Positions 26,017-35,571 of a stretch of 64,000 bases of DNA are shown piece by piece (the first letter of the stretch is position 1; each line of letters starts with the position of its first letter). Under the pieces are notes generated by a model that searched no databases, was not told where the DNA came from, and saw only the letters and a list, made by a program, of their open reading frames with translations. Origin of the DNA: Arthrobacter sp. AZCC_0090 (lineage in GTDB: Bacteria; Actinomycetota; Actinomycetes; Actinomycetales; Micrococcaceae); the NCBI RefSeq assembly GCF_014207375.1, contig NZ_JACHEE010000001.1, positions 62,001 through 126,000 on the forward strand, read 5' to 3'. A program made the position numbers and the translations under genes.

Positions 26017-26129
26017 TAGATCCAGTCCCGCTTCTTGAACGCCAGGTACAGGAATAATGAACCGCCGGCCATGAGTGCACTCGATAGCCACAGACCGTAA
26101 TCGTTCTGGAAACCGAAGAAGGGCACGTT
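26016..26129 (-). pseudogene. corA remnant: last 37 codons of a CorA-type Mg/Co transporter
   Basis: The minus strand encodes NVPFFGFQNDYGLWLSSALM followed by a hydrophobic helix and the end FKKRDWI, then TAG. This is the terminal part of CorA proteins: the N of the GMN selectivity motif, the short periplasmic loop, the second transmembrane helix and the basic tail. Upstream of the N the sequence loses all CorA character (the G and M of GMN read R and Q), so the gene was cut precisely at that motif. The frame stays open to 26609 but carries no CorA features. Confidence 0.75.
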
Positions 26130-26130
26130 C

Positions 26131-26492
26131 TGCCGGACCTCGGAGTTTCTGCGCGGCTCGGATCTTGACCGCGCCAAGCAGCGGCTGGCGCACTGGGACG
26201 ACGTCGGGACGCCTGGGGAGCTGGGCCGGCGCGCCTCCGATTTGTTGGAAAGCTTTTCGCTGACACTTACTCGGCGGTTGTCGACATAACAATTTCCGTC
26301 ATGCGGACGACGCAAAGGAGCGACGCCTCCGGCGCTTCTGCCGTGGAACGTATTGTGGAGTGGGAGCGTGGACGTCAGGAGCAGCTGGGAAGAATCAAGG
26401 ACACCTTCGTGGAAGTCACCAAGCCTGGACAGGTAGACCTCGCATCGATCTCCGTGGCCCTGAAACTCCTGCGAACCCTCGCCCGGCGCTAG
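26131..26492 (+). pseudogene. NAD-glutamate dehydrogenase remnants (large GDH class)
   Basis: Two pieces in different frames. Piece 1 (about 26131-26289, no start codon) reads DRAKQRLAHWDDVGTPGELG then RRASDLLESF, resembling the GVPxELAxRV...LDI region near the C-terminal third of 180-kDa NAD-dependent glutamate dehydrogenases. Piece 2 (from an ATG at 26301 to 26492) ends VDLASISVALKLLRTLARR, which matches the invariant end of these enzymes (xxFDLATLSVALRxxRxL). About 200 codons between them are missing and the frame has shifted. Together with the corA tail on the other strand this marks a deletion scar. The assignment rests on motif memory, not on an alignment. Confidence 0.6.
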
Positions 26493-26558
26493 CCGTCGAT
26501 TCTTGAGATCGTGATGCTTTTGTGATCCAGACTTAAAATCACCTAAGGTTGATGCCCG

Positions 26559-27065
26559 ATGGCAGCTTTTGAAGAGACAACCGATCAGCCACAGCCCGCG
26601 CCTGCGCACGGGCCTGTATTCGTGGATGCGTCAGGCCGGCGCCTGCGGCGGGTCAAGCTTGTAGGACTCGGGGCCTTGGGGCTCGTGGCTGGGTACGTCG
26701 TCCTTCTGCTGGTTGCTTTGTTCGGTGGGCCCAACGTGGCCGCACCCTTCCTGCCTTTGCCTGCCGCCCCGAAGGCCGCCGCTCCTGTGGCCCCGGAGGT
26801 CGGTGAAGTTCCGTCACCCCCCTCCAACGCGGCCGGGCTCCCGTCAAGCGACTCTCGATTGCCCGTGCCCTTGGCCCCGGCAGCTTTCGAGACTGCTGCG
26901 GCTCCGCTTTCGCCCGTTCCCGCAACGCAAGCGATCAATGGTGCCGCCGTGCAGCATGGCGCGGCTATTGCCGCTCCGACGCCGAGCGCGTCGCCGACAA
27001 GCCCGGGCAAGAGCGGGACGGCTCCAGGGCAGACCACGCGACGGTCCACGCCTACGCACCCGTGA
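26559..27065 (+). CDS. Single-pass Pro/Ala-rich membrane protein
   Basis: A 168-residue protein with a ~35-residue cytoplasmic N-terminus ending in basic residues (GRRLRRVK), one transmembrane helix (LVGLGALGLVAGYVVLLLVA, residues ~34-54), and a long low-complexity extracellular tail rich in Pro, Ala, Ser and Thr. No enzymatic domain. It overlaps the start of the deacetylase-glycosyltransferase gene by 4 bases (GTGA), so the two are translationally coupled; it is probably an accessory subunit or wall-spanning partner in exopolysaccharide synthesis. Confidence 0.8.
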   Translation: MAAFEETTDQPQPAPAHGPVFVDASGRRLRRVKLVGLGALGLVAGYVVLLLVALFGGPNVAAPFLPLPAAPKAAAPVAPEVGEVPSPPSNAAGLPSSDSRLPVPLAPAAFETAAAPLSPVPATQAINGAAVQHGAAIAAPTPSASPTSPGKSGTAPGQTTRRSTPTHP

Positions 27066-29218
27066 GTGCCCGCCGCCTGAGCAAGCGCACTGCTCCAGTC
27101 AGTGTCAAGGCACACTGGTTCATCCTCCTTGCCGTCTTGTTTGCGCTGGGCGTGGCGCTTGCCGTGCAGGGCTACATGCATCACCTCGCCGGGATCGCCG
27201 ATGACTCGGTACCCGGGAGCGGCTCCGCCGGCACGGTCCCCGCCGCGGTGTCCCACGGCAGCCCGGTGGTGGACGCCCGGGGCGGGTCAGTGCGCACGGT
27301 CGGCCCTGCCGACCACACGCTGGCCCTGACGTTCGACGACGGCCCGGACCCTGTCTGGACACCTCAAATCCTCGACGTCCTCCGGAAACACCATGTCCAC
27401 GCCACGTTTTTCGTCGTGGGTACGGCTGCCATAGACAATCCCGACCTCATGCGCCGCATCGTCGCTGATGGCGACGAGATCGGCGTGCACACGCTCACCC
27501 ACGCGGACCTTGGAAGCGCCCCGGCCTGGCGCCAGCAACTCGAGGTGCAGGGAGGCCAGCAAACGATCACCGGCATGACGGGCCACGCGGCGACGCTCCT
27601 GCGTCCGCCGTACAGCTCTGAGAATGACGCCGTGAGGGACGGCACGTGGACGGCGATGCGCGCCGCGGCGGCCCAAGGCTATCTCACCGTGCTTACCACG
27701 AAGGACAGTGAGGACTGGCAGCGGCCCGGCGTCGCCGCGATCGAGCGGAACCTCGCGCCGTCCGGCCCGCAGGGCCTGATCCTCTTGATGCACGACGGCG
27801 GCGGCGACAGGGCGCAGACGGTCGCCGCGCTTGACTCATCCCTCACGAAGTTCGAGAACCAAGGCTTCCGTGTCACGACGGTGGGCGACGCCGTCGGCAT
27901 TGCCAGCATGCGGGAGGCGTCAGCGGGGGAGCAAATCAGCGGTACCGCGTTCGTGTGGGGAATCCGGGTCAGTGACTTCGTCATCACCGCCATCTCGTGG
28001 GCTCTCGTTGCGGCCGGCCTCGTGACGGTCATCAGGGCCGTCCTCGTTGTCGGGTTCGCGGCGCGCCACAGTCGCGCGGCGCGCCGCTCCCGGGGGGTCG
28101 GTAGCAGCCGACGCCGGGTGGATGTGCCGGTGCGGCCCGAAATCACCGAGCCGGTCAGTGTCATTGTCCCTGCGTACAACGAATCGGCCGGCATCGAAGC
28201 CGCGGTCCGATCCATCGCCGCTTCGACCCATCCGGTCGAGATCATCGTGGTCGACGACGGGTCGACCGACGGTACCGCTGACATCGTTGAAGCGCTCTGC
28301 CCGCCGGGCGTCACCTTGATCCGGAAGGAGAACGGTGGCAAGCCGTCCGCCCTGAATGCCGGGCTCCGCGAAGCAAGCCACGATCTCGTGGTGATGGTCG
28401 ACGGCGACACAGTCTTCGAACCGGAAACGGTTCACGCCCTCATCCAGCCCTTCGCCGACCCTCGAGTGGGCGCAATTTCGGGGAACACCAAGGTTGCCAA
28501 CCGCGGAGGGATCCTCGGCGCGTGGCAGCACATCGAGTACGTTGTTGGCTTCAATCTGGACCGCAGGCTGTTCGACGTCGCGGAATGCATGCCGACCGTC
28601 CCCGGGGCCATTGGTGCCTTCCGCCGCGATGCCCTCCTCCGGGTTGGCGGAGTCAGCGACGATACGCTCGCTGAGGACACCGACCTGACCATGTCACTGT
28701 GCCGTGACGGCTGGCGGGTGGTGTACCAGGACGACGCAAGGGCATGGACCGAGGCTCCGGCGAGCCTCGGGGCGCTGTGGAAGCAGCGGTACCGTTGGTG
28801 TTACGGCACGCTCCAGGCCATGTGGAAGCACCGCGGCGCGGTCCTGCAGGGAGGAGCGGCCGGAAAGCTCGGCCGGCGTGGTCTCGGCTACCTGCTTGTG
28901 CTGCAGGTGCTGCTGCCACTGTTCGCCCCGGTAGTGGATGTCTTCGCCATCTACGGCTTGGTCTTCCTTGATCCCGTCCGGATCGCGGCGCTCTGGCTGG
29001 TCTTCCTCCTCGTTCAATTCCTCATGGCTGCCTATGCTTTCCGGCTCGACAATGAACGGCTTCGCCCGCTATGGACACTTCCGCTTCAGCAGTTCGTCTA
29101 CCGGCAGCTCATGTATCTCGTCGTCATCCAATCCGTGGTCACGGCTTTGGCCGGCGTGCACCTGCGCTGGCACCGAATGGAGAGGTACGGCAGCCTGCGC
29201 GTCCCGCCCGCCGCGTAG
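27062..29218 (+). CDS. Bifunctional polysaccharide deacetylase / family 2 glycosyltransferase
   Basis: A 718-residue membrane protein that joins two activities. After an N-terminal helix (residues ~20-40) comes an extracellular NodB domain: LALTFDDGPDPVW (catalytic Asp), HATFFVVG, IGVHTLTHADLG (metal His), LLRPPYSS and LILLMHDGG. After a second helix near residue 310, a processive GT2 domain follows: VSVIVPAYNESAG, VVDDGSTDGTADI, VVMVDGDTVFEP (DxD), AEDTDLTMSLCRDG and KQRYRWCYG (QxxRW), with C-terminal membrane helices. This is like PgaC plus PgaB in one chain: it would polymerise N-acetylglucosamine-type sugars inside and deacetylate the product outside. GTG start, overlapping the upstream gene. 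Confidence 0.92.
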   Translation: MSARRLSKRTAPVSVKAHWFILLAVLFALGVALAVQGYMHHLAGIADDSVPGSGSAGTVPAAVSHGSPVVDARGGSVRTVGPADHTLALTFDDGPDPVWTPQILDVLRKHHVHATFFVVGTAAIDNPDLMRRIVADGDEIGVHTLTHADLGSAPAWRQQLEVQGGQQTITGMTGHAATLLRPPYSSENDAVRDGTWTAMRAAAAQGYLTVLTTKDSEDWQRPGVAAIERNLAPSGPQGLILLMHDGGGDRAQTVAALDSSLTKFENQGFRVTTVGDAVGIASMREASAGEQISGTAFVWGIRVSDFVITAISWALVAAGLVTVIRAVLVVGFAARHSRAARRSRGVGSSRRRVDVPVRPEITEPVSVIVPAYNESAGIEAAVRSIAASTHPVEIIVVDDGSTDGTADIVEALCPPGVTLIRKENGGKPSALNAGLREASHDLVVMVDGDTVFEPETVHALIQPFADPRVGAISGNTKVANRGGILGAWQHIEYVVGFNLDRRLFDVAECMPTVPGAIGAFRRDALLRVGGVSDDTLAEDTDLTMSLCRDGWRVVYQDDARAWTEAPASLGALWKQRYRWCYGTLQAMWKHRGAVLQGGAAGKLGRRGLGYLLVLQVLLPLFAPVVDVFAIYGLVFLDPVRIAALWLVFLLVQFLMAAYAFRLDNERLRPLWTLPLQQFVYRQLMYLVVIQSVVTALAGVHLRWHRMERYGSLRVPPAA

Positions 29219-29458
29219 CGCCGACTGTCGCGAGGCTCGCGCGCAACTCCCGCCGAAATAGGAACTCGTTAACCGATCGTGGACCATCAATTTTGGCTGA
29301 CCCATGGCTCTTCCGGGGATCGTGGCATAGGGTCTTAGCCAATACCCGCTAGCGACTCGCTTCGGTTTACACGCACGACGTGAGCGTTCAGCCTGGATTT
29401 GGGCATGGGATCCGGCCAACACCGATTCCCGACAATTGAAAACGTGAGGGAGAAACAC

Positions 29459-29719
29459 ATGGCGCTTGCTCGTGGTGGACATCGTTTGGCCGCATATCTT
29501 CCCTGTGTTCCCGCCCCGGCGCCAAGGGTGCCAGCCTGTGGGCGGTGCGGTCCGGGGTTTTCCCTGATATTCCATGAGTACGTTCCACCGGTCTACGCTG
29601 TCGACGGCAGTGGACTGCGGCCGGCGTCGGTCAGCTATAGCTGCTCAAGATGCGGTACGGCCGACAACCACCAAGTCCCCTCAGGCTGGGCGCCGCCTGA
29701 GTGGCAGTGGTATTCCTGA
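29459..29719 (+). CDS. Small Cys-rich protein, possible zinc ribbon
   Basis: An 86-residue protein. CGRC (ACGRCGPGF) and, 35 residues later, CSRC (YSCSRCGTADNHQV) form two CxxC knuckles, the spacing of a zinc ribbon. A strong site, GAGGGAGAAACAC, precedes the ATG at 29459. It ends with aromatic residues (PPEWQWYS). No family is recognised. It lies alone between the glycosyltransferase and moaA genes. Confidence 0.65.
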   Translation: MALARGGHRLAAYLPCVPAPAPRVPACGRCGPGFSLIFHEYVPPVYAVDGSGLRPASVSYSCSRCGTADNHQVPSGWAPPEWQWYS

Positions 29720-29881
29720 CGTTCAGGACGATGGGAAGTCCTGAGCCGGGGACAGATCGTGGGATTGGCACAAGAGATCCTGCTTGCGGAGCCCACCGGG
29801 ATGGCCATTGTGGGCGCTCGGGACCGGGCATACGCTGAGAGGTACGAACGGCTGGCACTTACAGCCTTGAGGGGGCGCTGC

Positions 29882-30922
29882 ATGGACGCCAATTCCATCA
29901 CCGACACCTTCCACCGGCCCCTGCGGGACCTGCGGATTTCCGTCACGGACAGGTGCAATTTCCGTTGCGTCTACTGCATGCCCAAGGAGATTTTCGGCAG
30001 GGATTTCGTTTTCATGCCCCGGGACCAGCTGCTGACATTTGAGGAAATCACCCGGCTGGCCTCGATCGCCGTCGCACATGGCGTGCGGAAGATTCGGTTG
30101 ACCGGCGGGGAACCGCTGTTGCGGAAGGACATAGAGGAATTGGTCCGGATGCTCGCTCGCTTGCGCACTCCTGACGGGCTGGCGCCGGACCTGGCCCTGA
30201 CCACGAACGGTTCGGTTCTGGCTCAGAAGGCGAAGGTCCTCAAGGAGGCCGGGCTGGACCGCGTGACGGTGTCCCTGGATTCGTTCCGGGAGGAGACCTT
30301 CCAGGCCATGAACGACGTCGGCTATCCCGTGGCCAAGGTCCTGCACGCGGCGGACGTCGCCCAGGCTGCAGGGCTGGGGCCGGTGAAGATCAATATGGTG
30401 GTCAAGCGCGGAACGAACGACCAGGACATCCTTCCCATGGCGAGCCATTTCAAGGGTTCCGGGTCTATACTGCGGTTCATCGAGTACATGGACGTGGGCG
30501 CGTCCAACGGCTGGAAAATGGATGAGGTGGTGCCCTCCGCCGAGGTCCTGGCCCGTATCAGCGCAGCGTTCCCGCTGGAGCCGGTGGAGCCTAACTACCC
30601 CGGTGAAACCTCAGATCGCTGGCGCTACGCGGATGGCAGTGGCGAAATCGGAGTCATCTCCAGCGTGACCCAGGCTTTTTGCCGCGGCTGCACCCGCGCC
30701 CGGCTCTCCGCCGACGGGAAGCTGTTCACCTGCCTGTTTGCCACGGCCGGCACGGACCTGAGGGCCCTCTTGCGAGGCGGCGCGTCCGACGTCGAGCTTT
30801 CGACGGCGTTGTCCGCCCTCTGGGGCGGCCGCTCGGACCGCTATTCGGAACTGCGGGGCGCGAACACGCCCTTGGACCTTGCCGCGGCACACAAGATCGA
30901 GATGTCGTACATCGGCGGATAG
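29882..30922 (+). CDS. moaA: GTP 3',8-cyclase MoaA
   Basis: A 346-residue radical SAM enzyme for the first step of molybdenum cofactor synthesis (GTP to 3',8-cyclo-GTP). The N-terminal radical-SAM cluster is CNFRCVYC (Cys 25, 29, 32). [12 protein letters not shown] gives the GGE SAM site; the second, C-terminal cluster is [18 protein letters not shown]. The chain ends in GG (SYIGG), the tail that MoaA inserts into its active site. The ATG at 29882 has GAGGGGG just upstream; an in-frame extension to a GTG at 29759 is open but adds 41 residues with no MoaA similarity. No other moa gene is nearby. Confidence 0.95.
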   Translation: MDANSITDTFHRPLRDLRISVTDRCNFRCVYCMPKEIFGRDFVFMPRDQLLTFEEITRLASIAVAHGVRKIRLTGGEPLLRKDIEELVRMLARLRTPDGLAPDLALTTNGSVLAQKAKVLKEAGLDRVTVSLDSFREETFQAMNDVGYPVAKVLHAADVAQAAGLGPVKINMVVKRGTNDQDILPMASHFKGSGSILRFIEYMDVGASNGWKMDEVVPSAEVLARISAAFPLEPVEPNYPGETSDRWRYADGSGEIGVISSVTQAFCRGCTRARLSADGKLFTCLFATAGTDLRALLRGGASDVELSTALSALWGGRSDRYSELRGANTPLDLAAAHKIEMSYIGG

Positions 30923-30952
30923 CCGAGTGCCGTACTGGTGTAACCCTTAGGC

Positions 30953-31324
30953 TTACGCCTCAACTAATCCCGCACAGGGCGCGTCCACCACGGCACCGGC
31001 GTGCCATGGGCGGGCAGTTCGCTCTCTCGGCGGGAGCGCATTATGGCGCCGCGGCGGGACGGGAAGCTGCGGCATTTCGGAATGACTGGGTTGCCGCACA
31101 GTGGGAACCGGAGTCGCGGGCGAAGGTGCGCGGACCGGGACTTCCGGGCAAAGATCAGTGATCAGGCCCATTCCGGCATACTCGCGAACATCACTGATGC
31201 CGCAGACCGCGGCGGGCTTGTCGGGAAAGGACCTGGAGATTGCCACCACGGTTCCATCCGGTGCTTTGAGCCTGAACCTGAAGCTCGTGTCCTCGTCGAT
31301 GAAGAGTTCAAACATCCCGGTCAT
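30953..31324 (-). CDS. YegP-like DUF1508 protein with a low-complexity tail
   Basis: A 123-residue protein. The first ~60 residues are a DUF1508/YegP domain: FELFIDEDTSFRFRLKAPDG, VVAISRSFPDKPAAVCGISDVREYA. It usually comes as one or two copies of this small beta-alpha unit. The remaining half is Pro/Arg-rich and without visible fold, so the protein may have acquired an unrelated tail. AGGAGG sits 7 bases before the ATG at 31324. Function unknown. Confidence 0.75.
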   Translation of the reverse strand: MTGMFELFIDEDTSFRFRLKAPDGTVVAISRSFPDKPAAVCGISDVREYAGMGLITDLCPEVPVRAPSPATPVPTVRQPSHSEMPQLPVPPRRHNALPPRERTARPWHAGAVVDAPCAGLVEA

Positions 31325-31521
31325 GCGTATCCTCCTGAACAGCGGACGACTCGCGACGCCCGGTAGGTCTCGCCGGGTCCGGGGCGCGGCGGTGCGCCCA
31401 GTACTTTAAGTCCGGCAAATGGATCATCTGACTCACAGCGTGTGATGCTCGCCACGCGGTGTAGTTAACTAAAATACGGGGAAGATCCTTGACTGGCTAG
31501 TGCACCAAGGCCTCACCCTGG

Positions 31522-32385
31522 TCATCGCTGCTCAAGGATCCGGTGCGCGGCGTCTTGGGCAGCCAATGCCCTGTCGTCAACTATCTGCCCGGGCAAGTGT
31601 CCGGCAGTCGCGATAGCCCTCCGCAGCTCCGCCACGGTGCGCGGCGTGCTCACGCCCTGGTGTGCCATTGCGTGGCAGTTGGGGCACAGCGGCACGAGGT
31701 CCGCTACGGGATCGAGCCGGTAGCCGTCGCCAAGCTGTGAGGCCGGAACTACATGGTGGACGTGCATGAAGTCTTTGCCGATGTCCCCGTACGTGATTTC
31801 GAAGGAGAAGCTGCATGCTGCACAGGACGTTCCGTGGAAAGCCAGGCAGATCCGGCGGGCTTCAGGGCTTCGCTCGTAGCGGTTCATTTCGACCCGGCTG
31901 ACGGCTCCGTCCGGGTAGCTTCCGGGAACGGTCTGGCATGGATCGGAGACTGCTGGTCCTTGCTCGCGCCACAAGCGCTGAAGGTCGGGTTCTGACTCTG
32001 AAGGGATGGTCCGTCCGGAGGCGCGGAGGCTTTTCCAGGCCACGCCCGGCACTTCGCTGGCGAGGACGATCGACGGTATCTGGTCGCCTAGGGGGAGCAA
32101 GGCATCGAAGACGACGCTCACGTACCGCATGGTATTGCTCGGCTCGGAGTATTTTGGCGCCTCATAGCTTTCGGACATGACGACGCCGTGTCCGATGAGT
32201 CCGCGTCCGTGTTCCCCCCGGCCCTGCAGGAGAAGCCAGGCCTGCGTGCCGGGCTCGATACTCCGGTGTCGCCCGACGCTCCACCGACCCAGGAATTGAC
32301 CTGTTTCGGCGACCTGCTCGATCACGGCATCATAGTTCCAGCCGTTCCAAAGCCCTGGATTCCACGCCAGGATGATGGCTGCCAT
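31522..32385 (-). CDS. EVE-like domain + HNH endonuclease (candidate modification-dependent nuclease)
   Basis: A 287-residue protein of two domains. Residues ~5-100 (AWNPGLWNGWNYD, FLGRWSVGRHRSIEPGTQAW, LLLQGRGEHGRGLIGHGVV) have the pattern of EVE/PUA-like domains, which bind modified bases. Residues ~165-243 are an HNH nuclease of McrA type: CAAC (188-191), MHVHHVVP (catalytic His 210-211), LCPNCHAMAH with Asn 236, Cys 234/237 and His 242. EVE-HNH enzymes such as VcaM4I cut DNA bearing modified cytosine. There is no methyltransferase partner, as expected of a type IV restriction enzyme. Flanking genes are housekeeping genes, so it stands alone rather than in a large defence island. Confidence 0.82.
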   Translation of the reverse strand: MAAIILAWNPGLWNGWNYDAVIEQVAETGQFLGRWSVGRHRSIEPGTQAWLLLQGRGEHGRGLIGHGVVMSESYEAPKYSEPSNTMRYVSVVFDALLPLGDQIPSIVLASEVPGVAWKSLRASGRTIPSESEPDLQRLWREQGPAVSDPCQTVPGSYPDGAVSRVEMNRYERSPEARRICLAFHGTSCAACSFSFEITYGDIGKDFMHVHHVVPASQLGDGYRLDPVADLVPLCPNCHAMAHQGVSTPRTVAELRRAIATAGHLPGQIVDDRALAAQDAAHRILEQR

Positions 32386-32425
32386 GGCTACTCCTTCCTA
32401 CACGCTCGCCGGAACAGATTCTGGT

Positions 32426-32890
32426 CTATAAGAGCCGGGTCCGGACGATCTCACTGACGGCCTTGCCGTCGAAACGGCCAGCGACCTTGGCCGTGACGGG
32501 TTTCATCACGGCACCCATCTGCCTGATCGAGAGCTCCTGGCCGTCGGCCTTCAGGGCAGCGACGGCTTCGTCGACGATGGCTTCAACCTCCGCTTGGGTC
32601 AACATCCTGGGCAGGTAGGCCTCGATGACTTCTGCTTCGGCGATCTCCGCGGCCGCGCGCCCGGCCTCGCCGGCTTCCGTGTAGATGCGGGCAGTGTCCC
32701 GGCGCTTGGCTGCTTCCTTCTGCAACAGGGCCGTCACTTGGGTGTCGTCCAGATCGACGGGCGTCTTGCCGGACTTCTCGCGCGTCTCGATCTCGCCCAG
32801 GACGTTGCGGACGGTGGTGAGCGCGGTCTTGTTGTGGTCCTTCATATGGACGACGACGTCTGCATGCAGGCGTTGTTTCAGGGTGCTCAT
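32426..32890 (-). CDS. GatB/YqeY domain protein
   Basis: A 154-residue helical protein of the YqeY family, homologous to the tail domain of the amidotransferase subunit GatB. Recognisable blocks: [56 protein letters not shown] and [29 protein letters not shown]. Full family length. Thought to interact with tRNA, role uncertain. It diverges from clpC with a short (~130-base) intergenic region. Confidence 0.93.
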   Translation of the reverse strand: MSTLKQRLHADVVVHMKDHNKTALTTVRNVLGEIETREKSGKTPVDLDDTQVTALLQKEAAKRRDTARIYTEAGEAGRAAAEIAEAEVIEAYLPRMLTQAEVEAIVDEAVAALKADGQELSIRQMGAVMKPVTAKVAGRFDGKAVSEIVRTRLL

Positions 32891-33024
32891 GGCATCCCCT
32901 CTCCTTGGTTGTTGGTCTAATTCTTCACGATTCTGGCTCTCTAATATTCTGCCTCCGCCAAATGCCCCAAGAAGGCCTGCAGCGACGTAGCATCAAGGTA
33001 GGCAGCAGCCAGGAGTGTGGCGAA

Positions 33025-35532
33025 ATGTTTGAGAGATTTACGGACCGTGCCCGTCGCGTCGTCGTGCTTGCCCAAGAAGAGGCACGCATGCTCAACCACA
33101 ACTACATCGGTACCGAGCACATCCTCTTGGGTCTGATCCAGGAGGGAGAGGGCGTTGCGGCCAAGGCACTTGAGTCCTTGAGCATTTCGCTCGATGGCGT
33201 CCGCGAGCAGGTACAGGAGATCATCGGCCAGGGCCGGCAGGCTCCGTCTGGTCACATCCCCTTCACCCCGCGTGCGAAGAAGGTACTTGAACTCGCACTC
33301 CGGGAAGCCCTGCAGCTCGGCCACAACTACATCGGTACCGAGCACATCCTGCTGGGCCTCATCCGTGAGGGTGAAGGCGTTGCCGCGCAGGTGCTTGTCA
33401 AGCTTGGGGCCGATCTTAGCCGTGTCCGCCAGCAGGTCATCCAGCTGCTCTCCGGCTACCAGGGCAACGAACCTGGCGGCGCCAGCGCCAGCGCAGGTGC
33501 CGGACCGGCTCAGGCTGAGGCGGTTCCGGCCGGTTCGGTGGTGCTGGACCAGTTTGGCCGCAACCTCACCCAGGCTGCGCGCGAAAACAAGCTTGATCCT
33601 GTGATCGGCCGTGAGCTGGAGATGGAACGCGTCATGCAGGTCCTCTCTCGGCGCACCAAGAACAACCCCGTCCTGATCGGTGAGCCCGGCGTCGGCAAGA
33701 CCGCCGTCGTCGAAGGCCTTGCCCAGGCGATCGTCCGCGGGGACGTCCCGGGAACCCTCAAGGACAAGCAGCTTTACACTCTTGACTTGGGGTCCGTGGT
33801 GGCGGGCTCCCGGTACCGCGGTGACTTTGAAGAGCGCCTGAAGAAGGTTCTCAAGGAAATCCGCACCCGCGGCGACATCCTCTTGTTCATTGACGAGATT
33901 CACACCCTCGTGGGTGCCGGTGCGGCCGAAGGTGCCATCGATGCCGCGTCCATCCTGAAGCCGTTGCTGGCCCGTGGTGAACTCCAGACCATTGGTGCCA
34001 CCACCCTGGATGAGTACCGCAAGCACATCGAGAAGGACGCAGCTCTGGAACGCCGTTTCCAGCCGATCCAGGTCCAGGAACCCTCAGTGGCCCTCACTGT
34101 TGAGATCTTGAAGGGCCTGCGTGACCGTTACGAGGCGCACCACCGGGTTTCCATCACCGACGGCGCGCTGGTCGCCGCAGCGAACCTCTCGGAGCGTTAC
34201 GTTTCCGACCGCTTCCTGCCGGACAAGGCGATCGACCTGATCGACGAAGCCGGTGCTCGCCTGCGCATCCGCCGCATGACCCCTCCACCGGAATTGAAGG
34301 CCATGGATGGGCGCATCGCCGAGGTCAAGATGGAGAAGGAATCCGCCATCGACGCCCAGGACTTCGAAGGCGCTGCATCGCTGCGTGCCAAGGAGCAGAA
34401 GCTCGTCGCTGAGCGCAAAGAGAAGGAACGCAACTGGAAGTCCGGCGGCATGGACGGCAATGCCGAGGTCAACGAGGAACTGATTGCCGAGGTTCTCGCG
34501 AACTCCACTGGCATCCCTGTCTTCAAGCTGACCGAGGAAGAATCCAGCCGGCTGCTCAAGATGGAAGACGAGCTGCACAAGCGGGTTATTGGCCAGAATG
34601 AGGCGATTAGTTCGGTGTCGCGGGCCATCCGCCGCACCCGTGCAGGCCTCAAGGACCCCAAGCGTCCGGGCGGTTCGTTCATTTTTGCCGGCCCTACCGG
34701 CGTCGGCAAGACCGAACTCGCCAAGGCGCTGGCCGAGTTCCTCTTCGCCGACGAAGAGGCCCTCATTACGCTGGACATGTCCGAGTACTCGGAGAAGCAC
34801 TCGGTTTCCAGGTTGTTCGGTGCCCCTCCGGGATACGTCGGTTACGACGAGGGCGGGCAGCTGACCGAAAAGGTCCGCCGCCGTCCGTTCTCCGTGGTGT
34901 TGTTCGATGAAGTGGAGAAGGCACACTCCGACCTCTTCAACTCGCTGCTGCAGATCCTGGAGGACGGCCGGCTGACGGATAGCCATGGCCGGGCGGTGGA
35001 CTTCAAGAACACGGTGATCATCATGACCACCAACCTGGGAACCCGCGATATCTCCAAGAGCGTGGCGACCGGCTTCCAGTCCGGCACGGACACCACCACC
35101 GGCTACAACCGGATGCGGGCACGGGTCACCGAAGAGCTCAAGCAGCAATTCCGCCCCGAGTTCCTCAACCGCGTTGACGACATCATCGTCTTCCCCCAGT
35201 TAAGCCAGGACGAGATCATCGAGATCGTGGACCTGATGATCGGCCGTCTGGAGCAGCATCTGGCGGACAAGAACATGGGCATCGAGCTCACCACGGCCGC
35301 CAAGGTGCTCCTGGCTACCCGTGGCTACAACCCGGCCATGGGTGCCCGGCCGCTGCGCCGCACCATCCAGCGCGAGATCGAGGACCAGCTCTCCGAGAAG
35401 ATTCTCTTCGGTGAACTGCACCCGGGCGACATCGTGGTGGTCGACGTGGACGGCGAAGGCGACGACGCCAAGTTCACCTTCGCCGGCAACGCGAAACCGC
35501 GCGTCCCTGACGCGCTGCCCGCCGCGAGTTAG
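33025..35532 (+). CDS. clpC: ATP-dependent Clp protease ATP-binding subunit ClpC
   Basis: An 835-residue Hsp100 unfoldase partner of ClpP. Order: two Clp-N repeats (residues 1-145, each with [12 protein letters not shown]), first AAA+ domain (Walker A GEPGVGKT at 219-226, Walker [16 protein letters not shown]), UVR-like middle domain with coiled coil, and second AAA+ domain ([28 protein letters not shown], sensor [10 protein letters not shown]). The ATG at 33025 ([11 protein letters not shown]) matches the usual ClpC start and has AGGAG 10 bases upstream; longer in-frame extension to 32905 is intergenic. Degrades misfolded or adaptor-delivered proteins. Confidence 0.97.
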   Translation: MFERFTDRARRVVVLAQEEARMLNHNYIGTEHILLGLIQEGEGVAAKALESLSISLDGVREQVQEIIGQGRQAPSGHIPFTPRAKKVLELALREALQLGHNYIGTEHILLGLIREGEGVAAQVLVKLGADLSRVRQQVIQLLSGYQGNEPGGASASAGAGPAQAEAVPAGSVVLDQFGRNLTQAARENKLDPVIGRELEMERVMQVLSRRTKNNPVLIGEPGVGKTAVVEGLAQAIVRGDVPGTLKDKQLYTLDLGSVVAGSRYRGDFEERLKKVLKEIRTRGDILLFIDEIHTLVGAGAAEGAIDAASILKPLLARGELQTIGATTLDEYRKHIEKDAALERRFQPIQVQEPSVALTVEILKGLRDRYEAHHRVSITDGALVAAANLSERYVSDRFLPDKAIDLIDEAGARLRIRRMTPPPELKAMDGRIAEVKMEKESAIDAQDFEGAASLRAKEQKLVAERKEKERNWKSGGMDGNAEVNEELIAEVLANSTGIPVFKLTEEESSRLLKMEDELHKRVIGQNEAISSVSRAIRRTRAGLKDPKRPGGSFIFAGPTGVGKTELAKALAEFLFADEEALITLDMSEYSEKHSVSRLFGAPPGYVGYDEGGQLTEKVRRRPFSVVLFDEVEKAHSDLFNSLLQILEDGRLTDSHGRAVDFKNTVIIMTTNLGTRDISKSVATGFQSGTDTTTGYNRMRARVTEELKQQFRPEFLNRVDDIIVFPQLSQDEIIEIVDLMIGRLEQHLADKNMGIELTTAAKVLLATRGYNPAMGARPLRRTIQREIEDQLSEKILFGELHPGDIVVVDVDGEGDDAKFTFAGNAKPRVPDALPAAS

Positions 35533-35571
35533 ACGGAGACCAAGCCCGGCCGCCGTCGGGCTCCCTCCGTC
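35532..35571. terminator. clpC terminator, shared with the convergent gene
   Basis: GACGGAG (35532-35538) pairs with CTCCGTC (35565-35571), with inner AGCCCG/CGGGCT pairing, starting right at the clpC stop and reaching the stop of the opposing gene. Works in both directions. Confidence 0.7.
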
